DNA from: Grifola frondosa
Taxonomy: Eukaryota; Basidiomycota; Agaricomycetes; Polyporales; Grifolaceae
Direction of reading: 5' to 3'
NCBI GenBank assembly: GCA_001683735.1
Contig: LUGG01000020.1
Coordinates: forward strand, 62,001 to 126,000
Length of the DNA: 64,000 nt
A program made the translations under genes and the position numbers. Numbering within the stretch: the stretch's first letter is position 1; every line of letters starts with the position of its first letter. Of this stretch, positions 21,234 through 31,498 are shown piece by piece. A model generated the notes under the pieces. That model worked only from the letters and a program-made list of their open reading frames with translations. It did not search any database and was not told the origin of the DNA.

Positions 21234-21750
21234 TCACTCTGCATCGATGGGCTTCCAGGGGGACTGCTCCAGTTTTGCCTTGATCTAGTGCATCCAGCTT
21301 CGCCATGTCTGCTGCGTCGACCGCGAAGTCGAATACCTCCGCATTGGAGACAACTCACGCAGGCTGCGGCACAAAGCAAGTCAATTCCGACAATCCTCCT
21401 GGCCTTTGGCAGGATGCGACTTACCCGTGCTGCAGAGACCAGTGGAAGGCCACCTGTGCTGGGGTTTTCTTGTACTGCATTATGTATACGTTAGCTTGAG
21501 CAGTCTGCAAAATAAAAAGGAAGAAGAGCTTACCGTTTCGGCAAGCTCAAGTAGGATGGGGTTGTCGAGCTTCCCACGCACGAGCGGCGTGTATGCCTGC
21601 ACGATGATCCCGTTCCTCTTGCAGTACTCAGCATTGCGGCAGGACGGAGAAGTACTCACCGAATCCAAATTTATCAAGGGAGTCCTGCGCGGCCGCGAGC
21701 GTGCTCCCGTACCCGCGCTCTGGATGGTGTATCTTCGATGCTTGCGTTGA
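21234..21750 (-). pseudogene. Aldo-keto reductase remnant (C-terminal part)
   Basis: Minus-strand pieces match an aldo-keto reductase: GSTLAAAQDSLDKFGF, NGIIVQAYTPLVRG, TPAQVAFHWSLQHG, then NAEVFDFAVDAADMAKLDAL and a C-terminal PWKPIDAE followed by TGA at 21236-21234. Introns at about 21533-21505 and 21427 separate them. Most of the central barrel between the first two pieces is missing. An in-frame TGA before VVSNAEV fits CGA to TGA change, and a C-run near the end holds one base too many. The gypsy element at 21.84 kb ends directly upstream. The N-terminal AKR part (catalytic Tyr) is not seen, so this is not functional. Confidence 0.75.
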
Positions 21751-21839
21751 TCAGAACCATCAGTCAGAGTTTCGAGTCCATGCACAAAGGCAAGAGAGCG
21801 GATACATACTGACATGAGAGTCAGAACAATGGCAGTGGC

Positions 21840-24800
21840 ACTGTGGCGCGGAGGTTCGGCAAGCTGCGACGCGATTTTGAACCGTGAAGCTCCGGCGCAC
21901 CTTAGACGGTGGTTCTCCATTTCAACCCATCTATCATATTCGGTAAGTCCTTTTGGATTCTTGGATTCCGTTAGAGGCTTGCCATCATCTTGCCAACATT
22001 CTGGGTCATTAAGCAATATTGGTCCGACCAATTGTGCTCCATCTGTAGCTTCCCAATGATATGAGGGTACATCTTCCGTGGGTCGCTTCAGGAATTCTGA
22101 TAGCTGGTTCTCGAGCTTCTGGGTTTTCGCTGCATTCATCTCTCCAGTCTCCTGTTCGGCTGTTAACATTGCACATAATCGTAAGGTCCTATCCAGTACT
22201 GCCTTCTGGATTCCTGGGCTGGTAATGAGCATTTCATAGGTGTTTACCCCATGAAAGTCTCGAATCCCTACAAACACTCCTTCCGGCTTGTGGCTTAGAC
22301 TGAATTCATTCCTCCATTGCCATGGTCAGCCAAGAAGTCCAGGTACTGCTAAACCTTCTATGATATACAAGGTTGTCTGGGTCTCTACGTGACCTATGGA
22401 TAGGGCCACATCCCAGGCTCCAATGCATGGCATAGGTTTACCCGATACATCCCTGATGGTAACTTCTTTTCCTATTTCCCGGTTTGTTCCATTTGCTGAC
22501 TTCCATACATTGGCATTTATACAGTCGATCTGGGATCCTGTATCAACTACAAATGGAATGGTGGTGCTTCCAGCATGCATGTGAATTACAATCATTGGAT
22601 CGAGGTACGACCATGGTCCAAGTGCTAGTCCATCATAGCAGGTGGGTCCAAACTGGGCTACTTGGGGAACAACATCGGGCTTCAATCCTTCAGCAGTTAA
22701 CATCATAAGATGAGTATCAACAGGTCGTCTGAGTAAACGACCAAGCTTCTCCATGTTCTTTTTGGAATATGGATATAACTGCACAATCGCATGTCCATTG
22801 CAGTGAGAGTCTTCAAAGAAGAATTGCGCATCCCGAATAAGAAAAATCTGGGGTCCAAAATTTCCTGGATCATTCTTCAAAAACTCTATCCCACTATCGG
22901 CTACCAAGGTATTTGCACCAATCTTCCGGGTTAGGCTTGCTCGGTAATCCTCCATCTGAGCTGTCAATAGAGATTGGTACAGGGCCATCTCTCGGGTCTT
23001 GTGATCATACATGGTGTCCAATCGACTAGTTCCTGTTTTTCTCTTTATCGTAATTCTCCTGAATTCTGAGGCTAGACCTTCCATGTCTGAATCTTCATCT
23101 GGGTCTATGTCATCCTTGTCTGAGTCTGAGTCCACATCTTCTGAATCTGGGTCATATTCTTCGTCATCAATGCTCTCTTCACCACATTCACCAGGGTCAT
23201 CATCGACAGACTCAATTCTAGCTGATGTCTGTGGCTGATTACTGTCCGTGGCTTTCTCATCAATGATAGTCGTGAATGATGCTGCACTTCCGATGTCTTC
23301 ATGTGATGATATAAAGACTTCTGAATTGGGATGGCCTGGAGGCCCTCTAAAAGTAAGGAAGGTTCCTTCATCCCTTTCTCGTATTCCTACACCATGGGTT
23401 CGCTGCCAGGGTCTCCCTAATAATCCTTCAAATGGAGGGTTAGGTGCGACATATGCATTAAACTTGGTGCTTATGTGACCAAATTTAAGAGGCACATCAC
23501 TGACAAGCCCTAATAAGTCTCCTGTCCCGCCATTTGCATCATTAATGCTAATGGCTCGTGACTTATCCATCGGTCTTTGCACAATGGATTTCCAGATCTT
23601 CTCGCTGATTATATTCAATTGGGATCCTGTGTCAATGATAAAATTTACTGGTTTATCATTGCAATCCATGGTCAATCGAATGAGGGGTGACCGTGTCTCA
23701 TTTATTCCTGAGACTAGATCTGCTGAAAATCCGGATACTAGGTTTGCTGCTGGTCCTGGTGCTGCTTCTACTTTCTTGACCTTCAAGACATTTTGCAATT
23801 GCTGTGACACTTCCTTGGACACTCCAAACAGCTCTCCAACTGATATTGTGAAAGGAATATTCAAGATCCTGTTCATAATACCTGCTGGGTCCACTTCTTT
23901 GCTAATTGCTGATGTCCTATTTGGTCCACGATTCTTCTCCACATTCTTGAGACTGTCTGGCTGACTCCTAAGCATTCTTGATATGGCTGGATCATCAACC
24001 ATATCTGCATCATTATCTGGGTCAAATGATCTCTGCTGTGCTTCGAATGGCTGTTCCTTGAAATGGGGATATGAACTTGATGCTGCTGGCTGGGGACTAT
24101 AAGCAGGTGTATGGGGAGGGGCTTCCCTCTGCCTTCCTTTGCTAGGCATGGAAGGCTTTGCACTTTCATAAGGCTGCTTCCGGTAAGTTCTCGTCTCTTT
24201 TTGAGTCCTTTCTGCAGGCAAGACCATGACATTTGCATTGTCTTCATCTTCTGATTCCATGAGAGGCTCCCCACAGGTTATGAAATGAACATGTGGCACT
24301 GCATCTTTAATTGCTTGTACCCAATTTCCTGCTCCATTTCGATTGAGAGGTATTCCATCTTTATTGGTCAATCGTCCCCGATAATCCTTGAGGAGATGTC
24401 CCTTAGATAGTAAATCCTCAACCTTTGGGCAATTTCCCATGATGTGTCCTTGTTCTCCGCATCCGTAACACCCTATTCCTGATAGTGGTGTATATCTTCC
24501 TGGTAAGAATCGATTAGGATCTGGCCTCTCGAATCTTGGTGGTCCTGCTGCTTGAACTGGTCTTCCAAAGGCTGGTGCCTGATTAACATTGGGAAGTGGT
24601 AGGCATTTTGTAACCAATGGGTTTATGCTGGATGCCTTTAAGAACAAAATCCCATATTGTGGATCATTAACAGACAACTTAGTCATCTGCTTGACCAGTT
24701 TGTCTATTTCTGACTCCTCTGGCTCCTTTGGGGACTCTTTCACCACTCTCCCTATACTCTTCTTCAGCTTGGGCACAGGCTCTGCTGGTCGTGATACTTC

Positions 24801-25598
24801 ATCATCATCCTCTGAGTCACTGTCATCATATGCTCTTGATGACTTAACTCGTGATCTCCTTGCCGATCGCCTCTTGGATTTCTTGACTGGTGATATCCTA
24901 TCATCGTCGCTCTCTTCATAATCTGAATCCTCTATCCTGCTATCTCCCTTGAATATATCCTCAGATCCGAGCCTTTCTGTATCGAATCGGTCTGCTCCTA
25001 ACAATCCTTCAGCTGCCTGCTGAATCATTGTTGGCTGGAATGGTTCCGACATATCATGCATCGGATGAAGGGCTAGGATTCTGGCTTCTAACCTCTTCCT
25101 GAATGAAGGAGGTAAGCCTATCCATAGATAGTATGCGTAATCATCCTCGGTAAGTTTCCCTTGACCTTGAAGCCATCCTGCAATCCGGATGAACTTTCTA
25201 AGGTAACGTCTCCAATCCTTCAATTCGTGAATCGCTTCTTGCCTATACTCGCCTGCGAATGCTTGGAGGTCCTTGAGCCTAAATCTCTTTGACTCCAGGT
25301 CTGCATTGAAGTATACGATAACATTGGCTCATAGTTCATCCCAATTTCCTCCTCTATGACTAGAGAAGCCTTCAATCGTCTCCCTGACTCGCCTGGAGCA
25401 GTAGTCTGTGACAAATTCACATTTCTCTGCTGCGGTCAAGTGATGAAGGGCTGCCAACTTCTCAAAGTGGCGCAGAAATGGACGAACATCTGCTGCATTT
25501 CCCCTAAATAACTTTGGGGCATTCTTGGTTCCTTCGACTGGCATATCCATTGCGGACCGGTTGCTGAATCCGCTCATGGAAAACTGGGTGTCCGACAA
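21840..25598 (-). pseudogene. Ty3/gypsy gag-protease region with two retropepsin domains; 3' half lost
   Basis: Reading from ATG 25598 downward, one frame runs for more than 1200 codons with stops only at about 25331 (after NWDEL) and 22326 (after VPGLLG). In order it has a capsid-like helical region (DYAYYLWIGLPPSFRKRL), acidic/basic linkers, a CCHC knuckle (CYGCGEQGHIMGNCP), a first aspartic protease (FIIDTGSQLNIIS, then LLGRPWQRTHGV), an acidic linker, and a second protease-like domain (FVVDTGSQIDCIN, then VPGLLG). Two DTGS domains in one polyprotein are unusual. Homology stops near 21840 at the AKR remnant, so RT, RNase H, integrase and the 3' LTR are absent. Both nonsense codons are TGA. 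Confidence 0.85.
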
Positions 25599-25759
25599 TG
25601 ACTGTGATTATCCTGTGGATCTCGATGATCCGTAAACATGCTGCTTGCTCTTGCTAATAAGGCCTTGCTTGGGTGATAGTGTGGATCAGTAAAGATCAAA
25701 ACTGCCTCCAAATTTCGGTCCTATGGACTTCAGGGTTCTTGTAAAGATCGCTTTCAACT

Positions 25760-25781
25760 CCCCCTCGCGGTGGGCTCCAAC
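25760..25781 (-). other. Candidate primer binding site
   Basis: On the minus strand TTGGAGCCCACCGCGAGGGG follows the proposed LTR end by about five bases. It starts TGG, as expected for pairing with a tRNA 3' CCA end. The cognate tRNA was not identified. Confidence 0.4.
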
Positions 25782-25785
25782 TCTT

Positions 25786-26534
25786 TGTAAGGTATGGGGT
25801 AGATGAAAATCAAGTTTTACGTCAAGAGTTCCAATGTGAGAAATAAATTCCAAGACCAGAATTTATCACAAAGGATTAATTGTGTGCGAGGGTTTCAGTG
25901 AAAACTGAAATGTGGGGTGATGTGAAATTAAAACCTTCAAATACTCCAATTGCACCAAGCGTGACGGGGTTTCCTACTTTTCCGGTCAGAGGCTCAGTCG
26001 AGTTCGGAAATCAGAGGGTTTCTGATCTTTGAAGATCCAGATTATGGGGTTCCAAGTGGCCGTTATCTTCCTATGCTATCGCCTTGAATCCTGATTCCTG
26101 TGGGTGCTCAACCTAGTCTACTTCGTCGTAGAGTCCTTGAGACTTCTTGCTTGGATTTGCACTTCCAGAGCTCGTGTCTGGACAGTCAAGTGGTCCAAGA
26201 TACAATCTTGCTGATACTGAGGCTTGTACTTCTTTGGTATCGCGATCCGCTTCTTTGCCACTGAGAATATTTCACTGCAGAGTACTCAACCTAGCCTATC
26301 TCCTTGTAGGGTCCTTGAGATGCTCTTCTTGGACTTGTGCTTCCAGATCACAGTCTGGACAGTTGACAATCCAAGGAAATATCCGCACAGAGGGGTCAGT
26401 CAGATCTTCTGGGGGCTCTGAGAGCTCACTAAATTGATTGCTCCTCAGGGCCAGCTTGAGCTGCTTTTATACCCTGAGGGAATTCTAGAATGTTCCATTC
26501 CACTTGGTTCTGGAACCTTCTAGGGTATGTTACA
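25786..26534 (-). repeat. Probable 5' LTR of the gypsy element
   Basis: On the minus strand it would run from TGTAACATACC (26534) to CCTTACA (about 25786), roughly 750 bp. A TATA box (GGGTATAAAAGC, near 26470) lies about 60 bp in. Inside are two imperfect copies, offset by about 178 bp, of a roughly 100-bp segment (starting 26101 and 26280 on the plus strand; both hold CTCAACCTAG and GTCTGGACAGT). No second LTR exists in the window for comparison, so the ends are tentative. Confidence 0.5.
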
Positions 26535-26656
26535 AAAGTACGAAAAACTACATAATTAGTACAAGATTTCCTTTCTTAGCTCATTTCTGCACCAAATCCT
26601 TCTGTTCTATTTATATCTGCTACTTTCCTCCTGATCTTCATATCTGGGCCTTGTCT

Positions 26657-27010
26657 AGATGGTCTGGGCTTGTGGTCCAGGTGGTCATGGAACTGGCCTG
26701 GGTTCATCTGGGCTTGCAAATTGGGGTCTTTAACTGTCAACACCCCAGATTTGAGGGTACTTTTGATAAACCTAGGTCACTCTGGGCTTTCTGAGAAAGG
26801 GCCAGATTATTCTGGAACTTTCTGGTGTCCTATATATTGGTCTAGGCTTATTGTCCAGGTGGTCCTGGGACTTGCCTGGGCTTGTCTTGGCCTCCAAAAT
26901 GGTGTCCTAACCTAGTATGCCCTGAATTTGAGGGTCTCTTCCAATAAGCCTAGGTTGTGCTGGACTTTTGAAAAGAGCTGGTGTGTTCTGGACATTCTTA
27001 GAGTCTGTAG
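26657..27010. repeat. Tandem duplication of about 180 bp
   Basis: Two imperfect copies lie side by side (about 26657-26835 and 26841-27010). Both contain TGTCCAGGTGGTC/TGGTCCAGGTGGTC, AATTTGAGGGT and a CCTAGGT block in the same order. Divergence of perhaps 20-25% indicates an old duplication. Confidence 0.6.
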
Positions 27011-27187
27011 GCTTGCCTAGGCCTCATCTGGGTCCTTCCACAATTAGTCTTCTTCAGGCCAACTAGATCCTTCTGCTAATCCTTCTTATGTAACTCCCTT
27101 CACATAAGCATACATCTTGACTTTTGGAGTAATGCAGACTGAGTGCTGATCATGGGAGAGGGAAGAATGTGTACATCATCATGTAAC

Positions 27188-27631
27188 CTAGTTTTTCCAT
27201 CCATGTCCTATGTAGATCAGCAGGAATTCGTCCATCAGCCTCGCGTCTCCTGCTCGTAGCATCTTCTTCGGCAACTGGACTATGCCATCATTCGGCTTCA
27301 ACATTCCTCTGCGATGAGCAATGTTCCAAATGATCCATGCCTCTAACCACTCAAACATGGCCAACCTGGAATAGGGAATCCCAACTGCAACCTCCTGGCT
27401 GCCTGTATAATGCTCCACTGCGACAATGAGCTGGGTCTCCTGGAATTGAAGAGTACGGACGATTCGTCCAGTGAACTCGATGTTAGGTCCCATAAGACGA
27501 AGGGGGCTGGAGAAGTAGACTCGGGTGGGGTAATCCTGGTCCGGATCGAGGGTGAGAATATGTTTGCGAGATTGTCGCTGCACTAGGTAGTGAGGAATTT
27601 GAGTGTCATGGGCATAAGAAAGTGTTTGCAT
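27188..27631 (-). CDS. Hypothetical 147-residue ORF
   Basis: An unbroken minus-strand frame from ATG 27631. It contains YFSSPLRLMGPNIEFTGRIV, a Trp-rich segment (FEWLEAWIIWNIAHRRG) and ends IYIGHGWKN. No family recognised. It lies upstream of the proposed LTR in the same orientation, so it could be an independent small gene or an old element ORF. A promoter was not identified. Confidence 0.4.
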   Translation of the reverse strand: MQTLSYAHDTQIPHYLVQRQSRKHILTLDPDQDYPTRVYFSSPLRLMGPNIEFTGRIVRTLQFQETQLIVAVEHYTGSQEVAVGIPYSRLAMFEWLEAWIIWNIAHRRGMLKPNDGIVQLPKKMLRAGDARLMDEFLLIYIGHGWKN

Positions 27632-27699
27632 GGTTGTGACGGAGGGAAATAAGAATGCCTGGGAACGACTGAGTAGTATCGTGCTTTATTTATGAGTAT

Positions 27700-28300
27700 G
27701 AGCACGTGATCATGTCCCTAGTTGATGTCCCATGTCATGTGACTTGCTAATGATAGGATGCGCAAAATTGGTGTTATTTTGCCCTGTCCAGGTACCAAAC
27801 ACTTTTGGTGCGTGACAACGTAATTGTCAGAGCCCAGCGAGCTGACGCGCCTCGTGCAAGCCAAGCTGAACTCGACCGTACAGAGGACCTTCGAACGCTC
27901 CAAGCCATGGCCCGCATAGACATCCTCCATTGCGGCCCAGTCGAACTAGTGCTCTGCATCACACCCTCCTTCACGATGTCCGCGATCCACTCTGGCTGCT
28001 CCCCGATGCATGCAAGGGCGCTGCCGAACCACACACCAGCGAGTCGCGGTGCAGCCCGTGGGAGTTAGTGCATCCAGCAAGCGCGAGGGTCGCGAGCTGA
28101 CCGTGCACGTTGTTGTCATCGAGCGCAAGGAAGGGCGCTGAGGAGGCCGTGGAGCCCTGGCTCTGAGACTGCAGGGCGAGAAGCACGCGAGTATGCATGT
28201 ATGTGAGCGCGCGCCTGCATGAGATAGTCGGCTGTGGTTCTGAATGGACGTGTAAATATCCGGACTAAGAGCCAACCGAATGGAAGGGACTTACCCGTGC
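27700..28300 (-). other. Decayed coding-like stretch
   Basis: Several overlapping minus-strand frames with G/C-rich third positions, such as LDDNNVHGQLATLAL and ALACIGEQPEWIADIVKEG, look like pieces of one gene broken by frame changes. I could not assign a family. Confidence 0.25.
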
Positions 28301-29875
28301 AGTGGAATCACGTCTCGGGTAAGTGCGCATTCATCCCAAAGGAGCATCCAGTGCACGGCGAACACATATGCTAGCGGCACTCGACATGGCGTATGTGGCC
28401 ATCATCATGATGAACCGTAATACGGGGTACTAGGTCAACAGCATGATCAGCAGTTTTGAGTCCTTTACCGAGCAGCAGGTGAGAGTTGGCGAGTGCATAT
28501 AGTCACATCACCAACGAGAGTATAAGCTTATATATACAGATTATATATTTTAAGACAAACTTACCGAAGCAACTCCATATGCTGGCACAATTGTGTATAA
28601 AGTAGGCAAGTCCATCCTAGTCGCCTATGCATCGGGAGACGCACAGATAGCAGATACAGCCTGTCCAAGGGCAAGCGAATGTGACATACCTATGCAGTCC
28701 TCGCAAGCATGCACTGGGCAGATATCTGTTTGAAGTTCTGATGTAAGAGTATGTCATGTCCTCGCAGCATAGACCAAGTGCGCTCATGGTCTATGCTGCG
28801 TCCATGAAGGAAACAATACCGATCAAGTCTGACCGGCGCACCATAATCATGAAAGTGTTCAGTGGTTCCTCAAGTTGGAGCTGCACCTGCACATTGCTTC
28901 AAGATGGACCACACTGGTGGCAACAGGGTTGAGCACTGAGCACTGAGTGTTAACGAGCATGGCGGCGGTTGCCCGCACTGCTGCATACCGATGTGTTCAA
29001 ATCGTCGAAATATCGCGTGAAGGCTGACAGCACGTGCTGAGATGAGATTTCCTCGAAAGCAAATTTGCAGGAAAATGGCTCTAAGAGCAAATATGCAGGA
29101 AATTCAAATGAAATTCAAGTTATGCGGTGAATTTCCTAGCGGCAGAATTGACCCTTGATGTGCAGTGGTACAAGGCTCCGTTGGTTGTACTTACAGCCAC
29201 AAGTACGATTAGTAAGTAAAGCGCGCGGAGCAAGCGCTCATGCAAGCGCTCGGCACATTCGGCAAAGTTTAATGCCATATTATTGTTCGAACGCGTCCGT
29301 CATAAAATCCTGCCTGAATCACTGGTACGATTCGAACACGAATCGTGTTCGGAATTGAACACGATTCATGCCGTGAGATTCCTGTCACAGGTCACGAGCA
29401 GAAAACATTCAAAATGCTTTTGCGGAAAACATTGCAATACATTCCCGATGTTTTCCGAATAGTTTCCTAATTTTTCCGAAAGTAACATTTGAAATAATGT
29501 TTTAAACATTTTCAAAATTGTTCGTCGGCAAATTATAATGATTCCATTTTGAATGTGATCAAAAGGAACATTTAGTTGACATCAAAGATTTATTTCATGT
29601 GGTTATATCAAAACTATTCAGGATGTATACAGAATAAAATCAAAAAAATTCGCGTGGAAATATTGCATGATGTGGTTCAAAATAATTTCATATAGAAACA
29701 TTTAATGAACATATTCAATATTTTCAGTATGTTTCCTCCGTTCCCACTGTGAACCCATTTCCGAAAAAAAAACTATATTAAATGTTTGTATCGATTTCAT
29801 GTTGGTAACATTTAATCTAAGTTCACAATAATATCATAATGTTCCCAGGGGAAACATCGCTAGTTCCCCACAGTG
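28301..29875. other. Gene-free, increasingly AT-rich stretch
   Basis: No long open frame. Near 29335-29365 the words GAACACGAATCGTGTTC and GAACACGATTCATG make a small hairpin-like palindrome. 29400-29850 is AT-rich with many AACATT/AATGTT words in both orientations, as in an old MITE or other decayed repeat. No terminal inverted repeat was delimited. Confidence 0.35.
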
Positions 29876-29953
29876 ATTCCTCACTCGTTTGTAACCCTTT
29901 ACGTGTGGGCATCGGGCCCTATTCGATTGCTCGCCGGCTTGTTCTCTACACAA
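29876..29953 (+). repeat. 78-bp direct repeat, copy 1
   Basis: Begins ATTCCTCACTCGTTTGTAAC and ends CTCTACACAA. It is the same as 30557-30634 except for one base (ACGTGTGG against ACGTGCGG). Confidence 0.9.
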
Positions 29954-30124
29954 ACGAGTCATCTTTGCTGGTTGGGTCATCAATCAGTGGTGGTGGGCCT
30001 GGTCTTGGCTCACTGGCTGTCTTCTTATCACTCTTGGGATCGATGGGGTGCGGTTACCGGCACTCATCTATTCTCATGGCAGAATCATTCCTCTCTGCTT
30101 AAATCCCGACCTCTCTCCGTTCGG

Positions 30125-30670
30125 CTATCGCTTGTGATTGGGATGAAACTGGGTGCGGTGGATGCGGGGTGGTTGGCAGAGCTTTGGGTTAGCACTGATG
30201 GGCTGGATGTTCATTGGAGGCGATTCGGGCTGGACAGGAGTTGCGGCATAGGCTGGCTGCACTCTGGCAGGGGTGGTGCTGGGTTGAGCACTGGCTGGTT
30301 CAGGGATTCGGTTGAGGGCTGGCAAGGTTGAGGGGGTGCAGGCAGCAAGTCTTGGATGGTGCGCTTCGCTTTCGCTTTTCTCGCTGGTGGATCGGTCAGA
30401 TTGGACTGGATGCATATGGGAGGCTGGCGATGAGTGCGTGTGGCACTTCACTTGCTTGAGGGGGTGTGTTGGCTTTTGGATTGGTTGTGGCGAGCGGCGT
30501 GAAGTGCGTGACCGTGGGAAAGCTGGGAAGAGTTTGCAGCGGGCGTCATTGGTAGTATTCCTCACTCGTTTGTAACCCTTTACGTGCGGGCATCGGGCCC
30601 TATTCGATTGCTCGCCGGCTTGTTCTCTACACAAGATCGATGCTATGTGCCCTATCTTCGATGAGCTCAA
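30125..30670 (-). other. Pro/Gln/Ser-rich 181-codon ORF between the 78-bp repeats
   Basis: A minus-strand open frame of low complexity (PEPASAQPSTTPARVQPAYA) with a basic N-terminal part (CPHVKGYKRVRN, encoded within repeat copy 2). No domain recognised. It could be a gag-like remnant flanked by short direct repeats or a chance frame in G-rich DNA. Confidence 0.25.
30557..30634 (+). repeat. 78-bp direct repeat, copy 2
   Basis: Second copy of the 29876-29953 unit, 603 bp after the first. One mismatch. Confidence 0.9.
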
Positions 30671-30699
30671 GATCCATTACTATTGGTGGATCCTCGAGG

Positions 30700-31498
30700 T
30701 CATCCCAATCCGCCATCGCGTGCAGTGTGACGACAATGAGTGAAAGAGAGAGTAGACGTAAGCCGTTCTTGGGGTGCCGTTGTTGGCAGTCCCGCTGAGA
30801 AGACAATTTGTACAGGTTGAATTTGGGTGCCCCACGCCAGATCCCGCATCATCACAAGCCGATCCACGTCCACAAGAGTGTGAAGATGCGGATGGAAGCG
30901 CAGAACCTGCTGGGTGGGCCATATATGCCCGAGGCCAAGTTCAGGCACAAGGCCGAGTCCAAACACAAGACTGAGTTCAAGGAACCGCATGTTGTATGAG
31001 TCGAGTGAGCTGCCGGGTGTCTGTCGTATGAAGTTCTCGCATTGCATTAATTTTGTCCTCTTAATGGATGGAGAAATACTTGTACATTTCTGAATCGACA
31101 AGAACATTGCTTGGTGGGTAAGTAGCACCCTTGAAATTGTGGCACTCTTGTCATAGTAAAACAACTGGTCAGGCTTCCAAAAAGGAGATAATTATGTTGA
31201 AGTCGTGGTCAAATAGGCCATCTAGTACTGTAGAGTTACAGTCGGTGCCCGCTTCACGGGGTGACCTAGTACGTGACCCCGGACAGTTCTTTCCTAAAGG
31301 GGACACTTTCTCACGCACCTTGATATCCACCAAATATTGCCGTGGCACCGCACTCTCTAACTGAAATTCCTCTCCTCACAGCTCTGCGAGCAACGTTATC
31401 GTGTCGAGCAAGTTTGTTGGGTTGGCATGTTTTATACAACTTCGCTGACATGTTCTTATAATCCTATCTACTAGACCTATAAATCATCCGACGCGCTA
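30700..31498. other. No recognised gene; upstream region of COG8
   Basis: A 154-codon minus-strand frame (31164-30700) and short plus-strand frames overlap here, none recognised. A short internal plus-strand repeat (AAGTTCAGGCACAAGGCCGA, then related words) lies near 30937-30980. The last 100-150 bp should hold the COG8 promoter. Confidence 0.3.

Noticed and set aside
21480..22277. 265-codon minus-strand ORF as a single gene
   Set aside because: It fuses gypsy polyprotein with aldo-keto reductase intron and exon text; the open frame across the junction is accidental.
22396..24921. Plus-strand ORFs across the gypsy element
   Set aside because: Complementary-strand shadows of the gag-protease frame.
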